64,000 nucleotides of DNA from Bacillota bacterium (GCA_017889635.1 JAGGAC010000001.1:62001-126000); one strand, 5' to 3'; shown: positions 33,442 through 42,587, counted from the first letter of the stretch. Notes: generated by a model from the sequence alone, not told the origin. A program made the numbers and translations.

Positions 33442-34368
33442 ATGCCATTAGTTTCTTCAGCCGCAATGTTTAAAAAAGCGTACGGCAAGTACGCTGTTGG
33501 TGCGTTTAATGTTAACAACATGGAGATTATCCAGGGAATTGTCGATGCTGCCAAAGAAGAGCAGGCACCACTTATCCTGCAGGTGTCGGCAGGGGCTAGA
33601 AAATATGCTAAGCATATTTATCTGATAAAGCTTATTGAGGCGGCGATGGAAGATACCGGCCTTTCAATTTGTCTGCATCTTGATCATGGTGAAGATTTCG
33701 AGATTTGTAAGGCTTGCGTGGATGGGGGATTTACTTCGGTTATGATTGACGGGTCCAAATTCCCGCTGGAGGAGAATATTGCTCTGACGAAAAAAGTCGT
33801 AGATTATGCCCATGAGCGGGGCGTAACTGTGGAAGGTGAACTGGGACGGTTGGCGGGTGTCGAAGACGCCGTAAAGGTTAGTGCTAAAGACGCTACATAT
33901 ACCGATCCCAACGAAGCGGTGGATTTTGTCAAACGTACCGGGGTTGATTCTTTGGCAATTGCTATCGGAACTAGTCATGGTGCATATAAATTTAAGGGCG
34001 AACCGGAACTAGATTTTGCCAGATTAGCCAAAATCGCTGAACTTCTGCCCGGATTTCCTATTGTATTGCACGGGGCGTCTACCGTCTTGCCGGAGTTTGT
34101 TGCCAAATGTAATAAGTATGGCGGTCAACTGAGTGATGCCAAGGGTGTGCCGGAGGATATGCTGAAAAAGGCAGGGACAATGGGAGTATGCAAGATCAAT
34201 ATTGATACCGATTTGCGGCTGGCAATGACGGCCAGCATCCGCGAACATTTTGCCAATAATCCTGCCGACTTCGATCCGCGCCAGTATCTTAAGCCAGCAA
34301 GAGAAGCTGTCAAAAATATGGTTAAACATAAATTACGCAATGTCTTAAATTGCAGCAATCAGGCATAG
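33442..34368 (+). CDS. fba: Class II fructose-1,6-bisphosphate aldolase
   Basis: 308 aa, zinc aldolase: GAFNVNNMEIIQGIVDAA, LHLDHGE (zinc His and catalytic Asp region), SVMIDGSKFPLEENI, VEGELGRLAG, IGTSHGAYKF and LHGASTVL with the second zinc His. It cleaves FBP (or tagatose-type bisphosphates) to DHAP and an aldehyde. As last gene of the pfp unit it joins a C3 pool to fructose phosphates. It is followed by a strong terminator. Confidence 0.92.
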   Translation: MPLVSSAAMFKKAYGKYAVGAFNVNNMEIIQGIVDAAKEEQAPLILQVSAGARKYAKHIYLIKLIEAAMEDTGLSICLHLDHGEDFEICKACVDGGFTSVMIDGSKFPLEENIALTKKVVDYAHERGVTVEGELGRLAGVEDAVKVSAKDATYTDPNEAVDFVKRTGVDSLAIAIGTSHGAYKFKGEPELDFARLAKIAELLPGFPIVLHGASTVLPEFVAKCNKYGGQLSDAKGVPEDMLKKAGTMGVCKINIDTDLRLAMTASIREHFANNPADFDPRQYLKPAREAVKNMVKHKLRNVLNCSNQA

Positions 34369-34371
34369 TGA

Positions 34372-34412
34372 AACCCGCCTTTCCGGACAAAGCCGGAAGG
34401 CGGGTTTTGTTT
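34372..34412 (+). terminator. Terminator after fba
   Basis: AACCCGCCTTTCCGG pairs with CCGGAAGGCGGGTT (one mismatch, short ACAAAG loop) and is followed by TTTGTTT. Confidence 0.85.
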
Positions 34413-34430
34413 AAAAGCGGCGGGGTTGTT

Positions 34431-34862
34431 CTATTTGTCAATGTCTGATGCGCAAAAGGCACATTTTGTGGCCATAATATTTATTTTTGAGAAGCAGAAG
34501 GGGCAAATTTTTTCTGTAGGCGCTGTAGGCTGGGTTCGCTTCAATTTGTTGATGCTTTTAACCAGGAAAAATATTGCAATAGCTACTAACAGAAAGTCAA
34601 CAATGCTGTTAATGAATAAGCCATAGTTCAAGGTTGGAGCACCGGCGTTCTTTGCCATTGCAATTGTAGTATATTTTATTTCGGATAAGTTAATAAAAAG
34701 ATTTGAGAAGTCGATTCTGCCTAACAACAGGCCGACTAACGGCAACAGAATGTCATTTACTAATGATGACACTATTTTACTAAAAGCGGCACCGATAATT
34801 ATACCAACAGCAAGATCAAGAACGTTTCCCCGCATAGCAAATTCTTTAAACTCTTTTAACAT
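34431..34862 (-). CDS. mscL: Large-conductance mechanosensitive channel with C-terminal zinc ribbon
   Basis: 143 aa. Residues 1-100 are MscL: FKEFAMRGNVLDLAVGIIIGAAFSKIVSSLVNDI (TM1) and the second helix near FINSIVDFLLVAIAIFFLVK. The channel releases solutes on hypo-osmotic shock. The C-terminus departs from the usual short helix and carries CPFCFSKI..MATKCAFC, a CxxC-x10-CxxC zinc ribbon in the cytoplasm. Start follows AGGAGG. It converges with fba. Confidence 0.93.
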   Translation of the reverse strand: MLKEFKEFAMRGNVLDLAVGIIIGAAFSKIVSSLVNDILLPLVGLLLGRIDFSNLFINLSEIKYTTIAMAKNAGAPTLNYGLFINSIVDFLLVAIAIFFLVKSINKLKRTQPTAPTEKICPFCFSKINIMATKCAFCASDIDK

Positions 34863-35196
34863 AAATTCCTCCTAAATAAATAATTTTTGCGTAAGTGATT
34901 ACGAATGCTTTAATATACTATGGGTTCAGAAAGGTAGTCTTACTTTATATAATAAACGGCTATCTATATTTTTTATTATAATTTTTCGGCATTTGTACTA
35001 TGTAAATGATAGCTGGATTTTTACTAATTTTCAATGTTTTTGGCTGGAAAGGGAAGATAAGGGGAAAGCGTCTTAAACATAGAACATAAGAAGCGTTAAA
35101 ACTTGTCATTCCTGGGTTAATTTATGGTAGCGGATGTTGAAAATGTTGGGATAAAGTGGTAATGTGTTAATAAAAGCAATAGAAAGGACACTAAAA
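34863..35196. other. Intergenic region between mscL and the beta-lactamase gene
   Basis: Divergent, AT-rich spacer. It holds the mscL ribosome site near 34865-34870 and presumably both promoters. No BlaI-type operator, small gene or structured RNA could be recognised. Confidence 0.4.
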
Positions 35197-36000
35197 ATGA
35201 GAAAAATCTTTTTGCTGTTATTAAGTGCTGTCGTAATTAATTTCAGTTTAATAACCGGTGCGAGTGCGGCTGGATCTTTGGTTAAGAGTGACTTTGATAA
35301 GTATTTTGCGGGATATAATGGAACTTTTGTTTTATATGATGAGAATAATGACAGATATATAGTATTCAATGATTCTCAAAGTAAGAAACGTTTATCACCG
35401 TGTTCAACTTTTAAAATCTATAATTCACTTATTGGGTTAGAAACTGGCGTGTTGAATCAAAAAGATGCAGACACTTTAGTCAGATGGGACGGAACGCAAT
35501 ATTCTTTTCCGGCATGGAATCATGACCAAACATTAGCCTCTGCCACACGGGATTCGGTTGTCTGGTATTTTCAAAAACTTGCAACTAAAATTGGTCCTGA
35601 AAGAATGCAGGAATATCTCAATAAATTTGGCTACGGCAACAGGGATATATCGGGGGGATTGACATCGTTTTGGCTGAGATCATCATTGCAGATTTCGGCG
35701 CGGGAGCAAGTTGATCTGTTGCATAGAGTCTACAATGGAAAACTGCCTGTTTCTCCAGATAATGTAGAAATAGTAAAAAGAAATATTACTTTGTCGGAAA
35801 ATAATGGAATAAGATTTATGGGCAAAACCGGGTCGGGAAGCCAAAATGACAAAGGGGTATTGGGATGGTTTGTTGGCTGCGTCGAGAAAGAAGGAAACCG
35901 ATATTTCTTTGCTACTAACATTCAAGCCGCAGATGGTGCAAATGGCGGGAAGGCTAAAGAGATTACAAAATTAATATTAAAAGACCTGCAAATATTATAA
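35197..36000 (+). CDS. Class D (OXA-type) serine beta-lactamase
   Basis: 267 aa with signal peptide (to about residue 25, GASAAG). Active-site motifs: STFK (nucleophilic Ser and Lys), SVV (SxV), YGN (in FGYGNRD) and KTG (GKTGSGS). The WxxG region reads WLRS. It would hydrolyse beta-lactams in the periplasm. The upstream in-frame start 35164 lacks a ribosome site; AAAGGA precedes ATG 35197. No sensor/repressor pair (BlaR/BlaI) is adjacent, and no mobile element flanks it, so it looks like an intrinsic chromosomal gene. Confidence 0.9.
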   Translation: MRKIFLLLLSAVVINFSLITGASAAGSLVKSDFDKYFAGYNGTFVLYDENNDRYIVFNDSQSKKRLSPCSTFKIYNSLIGLETGVLNQKDADTLVRWDGTQYSFPAWNHDQTLASATRDSVVWYFQKLATKIGPERMQEYLNKFGYGNRDISGGLTSFWLRSSLQISAREQVDLLHRVYNGKLPVSPDNVEIVKRNITLSENNGIRFMGKTGSGSQNDKGVLGWFVGCVEKEGNRYFFATNIQAADGANGGKAKEITKLILKDLQIL

Positions 36001-36019
36001 GTTTTTTAACAGGATCATC

Positions 36020-36068
36020 AAAGCCTGCTATTACAGCACAAAGTGCTGGCATAGCAGGCTTTGATTTT
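36020..36068. terminator. Bidirectional terminator after the beta-lactamase gene
   Basis: AAAGCCTGCTAT pairs with ATAGCAGGCTTT, with an inner ACAGCAC/GTGCTG stem, then T-rich sequence. It also lies 25 bp past the convergent PaaX-like gene. Confidence 0.85.
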
Positions 36069-36092
36069 GCCATAAAGGCAGTGGGAATATAT

Positions 36093-36938
36093 TCAATCAC
36101 CTAATATGTTATTAATATACTCATAAGCTTTTGGCAGCAGTTTTGATCTCAGTTCAGTAAATTTTTTAACTGCTTCGATGCCTAGCCAATCAGATGGTAG
36201 AACTTGTATAGGAAGTCTTGGATCGTCTTGAACGATTTCGAAAAGCTTCAATCCATAGCTGTATAACAATGGCAGTTCATCGCCATTTAGGCGAACTTTA
36301 GTGTCTGAATAATAAACCACTGTAGAAAGTGAATCTAAATACTGATTATATCTCGTCCCCAGTTTTTTTATCGGCCAAATTTTTTTAGCAAGATCGGTCG
36401 GAGTATTAGCAGTATTTAAGCAGCTTTCGAAAAGAAAGAGGTTTTTATCCAATTGATATTTTTTTTGCAGAAATTCAATTTGACTGGGAATATGATATGG
36501 TGAAATCCAGATGTTTTTGTCCAAATTACCAAATTTTAATCGCGATAAAGTTTGAATTAACTCATCCCAATAATCTTTTTCAGCGTTAGAGTTATGTAAC
36601 ATCAGGATATTCCAAGTTCCATTCCAATCTGATAACTGATATTTCATCATTTGTTGATTGTAATCCATAGTTTTAATCCAGTGTTTAAAGCTATTAATCG
36701 CTTTATCAGTTAGGTGATAATATGTTTCATTATTGTGTTTCTTGTTGATGAGCATACCATTACGGATTTCTCTTGATAACCCCATTCTAATAGCCGATTC
36801 ATTTTTTTGAAAAGGTACCAATACCTGAAAAATCTTTTTCAGAGGTATTTGGGTTATTCCTCGGTCTAACAAAAAAACATTAAATATGAATAATAAGATA
36901 CTTATAACGCTATCTTCTTTTTTAACAGTAATATACAT
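36093..36938 (-). CDS. PaaX-family-like transcriptional regulator
   Basis: 281 aa. The N-terminal part is a winged-helix-like segment (IPLKKIFQVLVPFQKNESAIRMGLSREIRNGMLIN..NNETYYHLTDKA). It is followed by the WNGTWNILMLHN and GNLDKNIWISPYHIP stretches characteristic of PaaX. PaaX proteins repress aromatic-acid catabolic genes, but none are nearby. The gene overlaps the upstream membrane-protein gene by 17 nt, so the two are co-transcribed and functionally linked. AGGGGAAG precedes its ATG. Confidence 0.72.
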   Translation of the reverse strand: MYITVKKEDSVISILLFIFNVFLLDRGITQIPLKKIFQVLVPFQKNESAIRMGLSREIRNGMLINKKHNNETYYHLTDKAINSFKHWIKTMDYNQQMMKYQLSDWNGTWNILMLHNSNAEKDYWDELIQTLSRLKFGNLDKNIWISPYHIPSQIEFLQKKYQLDKNLFLFESCLNTANTPTDLAKKIWPIKKLGTRYNQYLDSLSTVVYYSDTKVRLNGDELPLLYSYGLKLFEIVQDDPRLPIQVLPSDWLGIEAVKKFTELRSKLLPKAYEYINNILGD

Positions 36939-37563
36939 TTTTCTTCCCCTTTAAGCGTCTGAGCCAAGATTGACCAATACAATAGAGCGCGTAGCCTGCA
37001 AGTAGTATTAATGCGACGTCAATTGATACATTTAATTTAAATACTCCGATTAAACCATAACAAAACCCAAGCAAAGCGGTTATAGTATATTGGGTCATGT
37101 TTACCTTCGGATAGGCTAGTGTAAGCATGCCAAGGGTAATTAGCAAGGTAGGACAGGGAATGATACCCGCTGGAGAAAATAATATTAGAGCAGCAGGAGT
37201 TGTCTTTACGAATTCAGGATACCAAAAACCTATAATTACAAAAGTTATAGCTACTATACATCTGACGTTGAGATTTAAGACATAAAATTCATTTTTGCTT
37301 TTATATAATTCCAAAATAGCAAAAATAGCCAAGAATGCAAAGGTTATAAAATGAAACGGGTTTCCATAGACTACCGCGTTTACAGCTACCGAAGTAAAAA
37401 GCAATAAAATTACTCCATCAACTATCCTGTGCTGACAATTTCGTTTTCCGCTAAATAAGATAACCGAAACAGCGATAATTACCAGGAGGTGGATTGAAAA
37501 ATTGAGCCACAAATTTTGATTGGATACAGTCTCTAAATAATTGAGTATGTTTACTTCAGACAT
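36922..37563 (-). CDS. Integral membrane protein, DUF6064-like
   Basis: 213 aa with six or seven hydrophobic segments. It has NPFHFITFAFLAIFAILELYK and FSPAGIIPCPTLLITLGMLTL, resembling the DUF6064 family often found beside small regulators. Function unknown. The end of the gene overlaps the start of the PaaX-like regulator. A palindrome 90 bp upstream (37654-37683) may be an autoregulatory site for that regulator (inference). Confidence 0.65.
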   Translation of the reverse strand: MSEVNILNYLETVSNQNLWLNFSIHLLVIIAVSVILFSGKRNCQHRIVDGVILLLFTSVAVNAVVYGNPFHFITFAFLAIFAILELYKSKNEFYVLNLNVRCIVAITFVIIGFWYPEFVKTTPAALILFSPAGIIPCPTLLITLGMLTLAYPKVNMTQYTITALLGFCYGLIGVFKLNVSIDVALILLAGYALYCIGQSWLRRLKGKKNVYYC

Positions 37564-37653
37564 TATTACTCAGCCTCTTTCATGAGTTTAAAAATATTTA
37601 TAGCTACATTATAACATTAAAAATAGAAAAGTTTAAATAAGGTTATAACATAA

Positions 37654-37683
37654 AAATAACATTATTAATATTATGTTATTTTA
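37654..37683. promoter_or_regulatory. AT-rich inverted repeat upstream of the PaaX-like operon
   Basis: AAAATAACAT and ATGTTATTTT are perfect arms separated by 10 nt. Another GTTATAACAT palindrome lies just left (about 37643-37652). Both suit a dimeric regulator binding between the divergent operons. Confidence 0.45.
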
Positions 37684-37770
37684 TTTTATATATAAGCGGT
37701 GTGGCGTGAAAGCTATGTCGCTATTTTAAATCTCGGAAATAGCGCCTGATAATTTGGCATAAAATAAATC

Positions 37771-37802
37771 TTGACTCTCCTGTTGCGGGAAACATTTATA
37801 AT
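37771..37802 (+). promoter_or_regulatory. MerR-type promoter with elongated spacer
   Basis: TTGACT (37771-37776) and TATAAT (37797-37802) are 20 nt apart, too long for unaided polymerase. The spacer carries a CTCC-N6-GGGA type dyad, as in BmrR/BltR promoters. It precedes the MerR gene, suggesting autoactivation. Confidence 0.65.
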
Positions 37803-37842
37803 ATAGTCATAAATCAAATATGCGCATAGGAGATTTATGGTT

Positions 37843-38667
37843 ATGTTTAAAATTGGTATTTTCTCGAAGATGAATAGAGTAACGGTGAAGGCGCTTAGGC
37901 ATTATGATGAGATTGGTCTTCTTAAACCTTGTCATGTTGATGAAACAACAGGTTATAGGTATTATTTATCTGACCAGCTGCCTCGGCTGCATCGAATATT
38001 AGCACTTAAGCAAGTAGGGTTTTCTCTCAACGAAATTATAGACATGATGGAAAGGGAGATGTCGGCTGAAAAGATGATTGCTTATCTTGAAGGCAAGCAA
38101 TCGGCAATAGCCAAGACTATTGAAGATGAAAGGGTAAAGCTTAATCAAGTTGAAGCTTATTTAAAAATTCTTAGGCAGGAGGAAATGAATGTGAGTTACG
38201 ATGTTTTATTAAAAGAACTTCCGGAAGTTATTGTAGCGTCTATGAGAAGAAGAATACCAAACTACGATGCTTTTAATGCAATATATCCCGAAATGGGATC
38301 ATACATGAAAGAACAGAATGTTAAGTGCGCGGTACCGGAATATTGCTTTACAATTTACCATGATGGCGAATATAAAGAAACTGATATTGATGTTGAGATT
38401 TGTGAGGCGGTTACGGATTTCGGCCGGGATTCAGACACGATAAAGTTCAAAAAGATTGATAATGTTAAAACGGCTGCTTGTATTATGCATAAAGGTCCAT
38501 ACAATAGGATTGGAATGGCGTATGGGGCGGTGATGAAGTGGATTGAGGGAAATGGATACCGGATTAGCGGTTTTCCTAGAGAATCTTATATTGATGGCAT
38601 TTGGAACAAGGAGAATTCAGAGGAATGGCTAACTGAAATTCAGATACCAGTGGAAGTTAATGGGTGA
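37843..38667 (+). CDS. MerR-family regulator with GyrI-like effector domain
   Basis: 274 aa. N-terminal MerR helix-turn-helix (FKIGIFSKMNRVTVKALRHYDEIGLLKP..TGYRYY), a coiled coil around residues 75-120, and a C-terminal effector-binding domain of the BmrR/Rob/GyrI type (from about 125, including CIMHKGPYNRIG and a final EIQIPV strand). Such proteins sense lipophilic cations or drugs and twist a long-spacer promoter. AGGAG at 37828-37832 favours ATG 37843 over ATG 37837. Targets besides its own promoter are not evident; the ABC-F gene downstream has a terminator in between. Confidence 0.85.
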   Translation: MFKIGIFSKMNRVTVKALRHYDEIGLLKPCHVDETTGYRYYLSDQLPRLHRILALKQVGFSLNEIIDMMEREMSAEKMIAYLEGKQSAIAKTIEDERVKLNQVEAYLKILRQEEMNVSYDVLLKELPEVIVASMRRRIPNYDAFNAIYPEMGSYMKEQNVKCAVPEYCFTIYHDGEYKETDIDVEICEAVTDFGRDSDTIKFKKIDNVKTAACIMHKGPYNRIGMAYGAVMKWIEGNGYRISGFPRESYIDGIWNKENSEEWLTEIQIPVEVNG

Positions 38668-38707
38668 TTTTATGAAGTTTGATTAGGTGAACTGCACTAA
38701 GTAGAAG

Positions 38708-38752
38708 AAGAGCGCATGTTGTAGAGAGCATTCTATAACATGCGCTCTTTGC
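38708..38752 (+). terminator. Terminator after the MerR gene
   Basis: AAGAGCGCATGTT and AACATGCGCTCTT form a 13-bp stem with an additional TAGA/TCTA pairing, then TT. Its T-tail is short. Confidence 0.65.
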
Positions 38753-38871
38753 CGTATATGGCAAAAAAGCTATTCTGGGTGAGCAGAGAAACTTCTGATA
38801 GGATATTGCCTATGGAGAAGCGAACATTTACTATAGGTGAGATATTGTAATTATAAAGAAGGATTATAATA

Positions 38872-40782
38872 ATGAATTTAATGTCAGTTGAAAATTTGGC
38901 TAAGAGCTATGGCGACCGGGTGTTGTTTGAAAATGTGACTTTGGGGCTTGACGAAGGGGATAAAGTCGGGCTGATTGGAGTTAATGGCACCGGCAAATCT
39001 ACTTTTTTAAAGGTGATTGCCGGTGTGGAGACTGCCGATAGTGGGAAGGTTGCTTTTGGCAGCCGGGTGCGAATTGAGTATTTGCCCCAGAATCCTGAAT
39101 TTGATCCTGAGGCTACGGTGCTGGAGCAGGTTTTTAAGGGTGATTCGCCGGTTATGCGGGTACTCAGAGACTATGAGCAGGCGTTGGAGCATGTTCAGGC
39201 TAATCCTGACGCGGTGGAGTGGCAAAAAAAACTTATTGGGTTAAGTCAGCAAATGGATGCAGGCAACATATGGCAGATGGAGAGCGAAGCTAAGATCATT
39301 CTTACTAAGCTGGGGATTACTGATTTTTCGGCTCGGGTCGGAACCCTTTCCGGGGGGCAGAGAAAACGAATTGCTTTAGCGGCTGCTTTAATCAGCCCGG
39401 CTGATTTACTTATCATGGATGAGCCGACCAATCATATTGATAATGATATGGTAGCCTGGCTGGAACAGTATTTGGGTAAATATAAGGGCGCGCTCTTGAT
39501 GATTACTCATGATCGATATTTTCTTGATCGGGTAGTGGGCCGCATTATTGAAATCGATAAAGGCAAGCTGTATAGCTATAGTGGTAATTATATCCAGTTC
39601 CTTGAACTGAAGGCCGAGAGAGAGGAACAGGCTGAGAGCAGCGAGCGGAAACGGCAAAATATTTTGAGAAATGAACTGGCGTGGATAAGACGGGGAGCTC
39701 AGGCGCGCAGTACAAAACAAAAGGCGCGGATTGACCGGTTTACGGAACTTAGTGCTCAGACCGGAAAACTAAGTGATGAAAAGCTCGAGATATCGGCGGC
39801 TACGACTCGGTTGGGACGAAAGATTGTTGAGCTGGAAGCGATTAGCAAGACGTTTGACAAAGGCACGGTAATTAGGAATTTTAGTTATGTTGTTCTTAGA
39901 GATGACCGGGTCGGCATTGTTGGGCCAAATGGCAGTGGTAAATCGACGCTGCTCAATATAATTGCCGGAAGGATTGAGCCAGATAGAGGTACGATAGAGC
40001 GTGGGCAAACAGTCAAACTGGGCTATTTTTCCCAAGAAAGCAGCGAAATGGACGAGTCGCAAAGGGTAATTGATTATATTAAAGAAGAGGCTAATTTTAT
40101 TACGACTGCCGATGGCAGCACTATTAGTGCGTCGCAGATGCTGGAGCGGTTTTTATTTCCTCCTGCTCTCCAATGGATGCCTATTGCCAAGTTATCGGGA
40201 GGAGAAAGACGCCGCCTGTTTTTACTGCGGATTTTGATGGGTTCGCCGAACATCCTGCTTTTGGATGAGCCGACTAATGATCTCGATATAGCAACTTTGT
40301 CTATTCTCGAAGACTATCTTCAGGATTTTGTGGGGGCAGTTATTACCGTATCTCATGACCGATACTTTCTTGACCGGGTTGTTGATAAGATATTTGCTTT
40401 TGAAGGCAACGGGGTTATAAACCAATATGTTGGCGGTTATTCAGAGTACCAGGAAAAACGGCGGCCGGACGAAATTGAGTCAGTTCCCAAGGTTAAACCA
40501 GCGGAGGAAAAGAACCGGGGCGGTGCGGATGAGGATAAGCGTCCCCGTAAGTTTACCTTTAAGGAGCAGCGCGAGTATGAACAGATTGATGACGTTATTG
40601 CTAGTGTGGAGCGGGAGCTGGGGGATTTGACTAAACGCATAAATACTGCCGGCAGCGATTTTGAGCTGTTGCAGCAGCTTACAGAAGCGCAGCAACAGCT
40701 TGAAATAAAACTGGACGGTCTTCTGGAACGCTGGACATACCTTAACGAGTTGGCCGAGGAAATAAACGCGGGAGATAAGTGA
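38872..40782 (+). CDS. ABC-F family ATPase (Uup-like)
   Basis: 636 aa with two ABC ATPase domains and no membrane part. Domain 1: GVNGTGKST, LSGGQRKR, LLIMDEPTNHID. Domain 2: GPNGSGKST, LSGGERRR, LLLDEPTNDLD. A charged linker lies between them, and a C-terminal coiled coil (about 560-636, QREYEQIDDVIASVERELGDLTKR) is typical of Uup. ABC-F proteins act on the ribosome or, for Uup, on branched DNA and translation. Some give antibiotic resistance by ribosome protection, which cannot be decided here. Confidence 0.9.
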   Translation: MNLMSVENLAKSYGDRVLFENVTLGLDEGDKVGLIGVNGTGKSTFLKVIAGVETADSGKVAFGSRVRIEYLPQNPEFDPEATVLEQVFKGDSPVMRVLRDYEQALEHVQANPDAVEWQKKLIGLSQQMDAGNIWQMESEAKIILTKLGITDFSARVGTLSGGQRKRIALAAALISPADLLIMDEPTNHIDNDMVAWLEQYLGKYKGALLMITHDRYFLDRVVGRIIEIDKGKLYSYSGNYIQFLELKAEREEQAESSERKRQNILRNELAWIRRGAQARSTKQKARIDRFTELSAQTGKLSDEKLEISAATTRLGRKIVELEAISKTFDKGTVIRNFSYVVLRDDRVGIVGPNGSGKSTLLNIIAGRIEPDRGTIERGQTVKLGYFSQESSEMDESQRVIDYIKEEANFITTADGSTISASQMLERFLFPPALQWMPIAKLSGGERRRLFLLRILMGSPNILLLDEPTNDLDIATLSILEDYLQDFVGAVITVSHDRYFLDRVVDKIFAFEGNGVINQYVGGYSEYQEKRRPDEIESVPKVKPAEEKNRGGADEDKRPRKFTFKEQREYEQIDDVIASVERELGDLTKRINTAGSDFELLQQLTEAQQQLEIKLDGLLERWTYLNELAEEINAGDK

Positions 40783-40791
40783 GGTAAAAAT

Positions 40792-40843
40792 AAATATACA
40801 GGGACTTCCCCGGCTGCTATGCTGGGAAGTCCCTGTATATTTT
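40792..40843. terminator. Bidirectional terminator between ABC-F and prfC
   Basis: A 17-bp or longer stem, ATATACAGGGACTTCCC with its complement, has a 13-nt loop and T/A runs on both sides. Confidence 0.9.
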
Positions 40844-40849
40844 AAAATA

Positions 40850-42451
40850 TCATTCTGGTGTCATGCCTGGCGGTGTTGCCAGAAACTCGACGCCTGGATT
40901 GCGCTCTCGGACCCAGTTGAGTTGCCATTCGGTGGCAATGAGTATCAGAGGTCGTCCGTTGGTATCTTCAAGCAGCATACAATTGTCCATGCTTTTTAAA
41001 GCTTTGGGATTAAGATTCTCGCCTGTTACCCAACGGGCGACACCGTAAGATAATTGGTGCATGAGAATGTCTACGCCGTATTCTTGCTTGAGGCGGTACT
41101 CAAGTACTTCGAATTGAAGACTGCCGACGACGCCGATGACGAAGGATTCAATAACATCAGGCTGCCGAAAGACTTGGACCGCGCCTTCCTGGGTGAGCTG
41201 GGTCATGCCTTTGATAAACTGCTTGCGTTTCATAGTGTCTTTAGCCTGTACTCTGGCAAACTGCTCCGGCGGAAAAACCGGGAAGTCTTTGAAGCGGAAT
41301 TGATGGCCAAGCTGGCACAAGGTATCGCCGATGCCGAAGACGCCTGGGTCAAAGAGGCCAATAATATCGCCGGGATAAGCATCTTCGACAATGGTGCGGT
41401 CTTGGGCCAGAAACTGCTGGGGTTGGCTAAGCTTAAGCTGTTTGCCGGATTGGATGTGAAGAACGTTCATACCACGTTCGAATTTACCTGAGCAGATACG
41501 TATGAAGGCAATACGGTCGCGGTGGGCCGGGTTCATATTGGCCTGAATTTTAAAGACAAAGGCTGAGAAGAAGTCGCTGTCAAGACCAACAGTTCCTTCT
41601 GATGTCTGACGGGGTGTTGGCGCTGGTGCCAGACGCAAAAATTCTTCAAGAAATGGTTGGACGCCGAAATTAGTCATGGCGCTGCCAAAGAACATCGGGG
41701 TAAGTTCGCCACGGGCGACTTTATCATAATCAAATTGGTCACCAGCCATGTCAAGCAGGGCGATGTCATCCGTCAGTGTTTGATAAGCTGCTTCGCCAAG
41801 TAATTGTTGAAAGGCCGGATCGTTTACACTACCAACGGTTGAGGCCAGCGCTTTTTGGCCGTGAGTTCCGTCTTTATCAAATAGTTCAACTTGGGCTTTC
41901 TGACGGTTGTAGACGCCGGTGTAGTTTCCGTCTACGCCAATTGGCCAGTTCATAGGATACGCCCGAATGCCAAGTACCTTTTCCAGCTCTTCCATTAAGT
42001 CGAAGGGATTCTTTCCAAAGCGGTCAAGTTTATTGACAAACGTAAAAATCGGAATGCCTCGTTCTTTACATACTCGGAAAAGCTTTTTGGTTTGTTCTTC
42101 GACGCCTTTGGCCACATCGATAAGCATGACGGCGCTGTCGGCAGCCATTAATGTACGGTAGGTATCCTCACTGAAATCCTGATGGCCGGGGGTGTCTAGA
42201 ATGTTGACCCGAAACCCCTGGTAGTCGAACTGGAGAACGCTGGAGGTTACCGATATGCCACGCTGCTTCTCGATTTCCATCCAATCGGAGGTAGCGTGTT
42301 TAGTGGTTTTACGTGCTTTAACTGAACCTGCTAGGTGGATGGCTCCGCCGTAGAGCAGCAGTTTCTCGGTCAGTGTTGTTTTACCGGCGTCAGGGTGGGA
42401 TATAATCGCGAAAGTACGCCTTGTATTAGCCTGGGTAATAATATCTTCCAT
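40850..42451 (-). CDS. prfC: Peptide chain release factor 3
   Basis: 533 aa translational GTPase. G1 SHPDAGKTTLTE, switch I around KQRGISVTSS, G3 DTPGHQDFSEDT and G4 NKLDR, then domains II and III with the RF3-specific GVVGSLQFEVLEYRLKQEYGV. It removes RF1/RF2 from the ribosome after peptide release. Start follows GGAGG. It is divergent from the DUF188 gene. Confidence 0.95.
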   Translation of the reverse strand: MEDIITQANTRRTFAIISHPDAGKTTLTEKLLLYGGAIHLAGSVKARKTTKHATSDWMEIEKQRGISVTSSVLQFDYQGFRVNILDTPGHQDFSEDTYRTLMAADSAVMLIDVAKGVEEQTKKLFRVCKERGIPIFTFVNKLDRFGKNPFDLMEELEKVLGIRAYPMNWPIGVDGNYTGVYNRQKAQVELFDKDGTHGQKALASTVGSVNDPAFQQLLGEAAYQTLTDDIALLDMAGDQFDYDKVARGELTPMFFGSAMTNFGVQPFLEEFLRLAPAPTPRQTSEGTVGLDSDFFSAFVFKIQANMNPAHRDRIAFIRICSGKFERGMNVLHIQSGKQLKLSQPQQFLAQDRTIVEDAYPGDIIGLFDPGVFGIGDTLCQLGHQFRFKDFPVFPPEQFARVQAKDTMKRKQFIKGMTQLTQEGAVQVFRQPDVIESFVIGVVGSLQFEVLEYRLKQEYGVDILMHQLSYGVARWVTGENLNPKALKSMDNCMLLEDTNGRPLILIATEWQLNWVRERNPGVEFLATPPGMTPE

Positions 42452-42587
42452 TTTTCCTCCGCTTATTTTGCTGGCTATGTTTATTTCGTTAATGCTATAT
42501 TATATATACTTGACAAATTATACCCAATTTTACGCTGAACAGCAAGGTGCAGGCGTGTAAAGGGGATAAATGGCAGAGGAGGACGCG

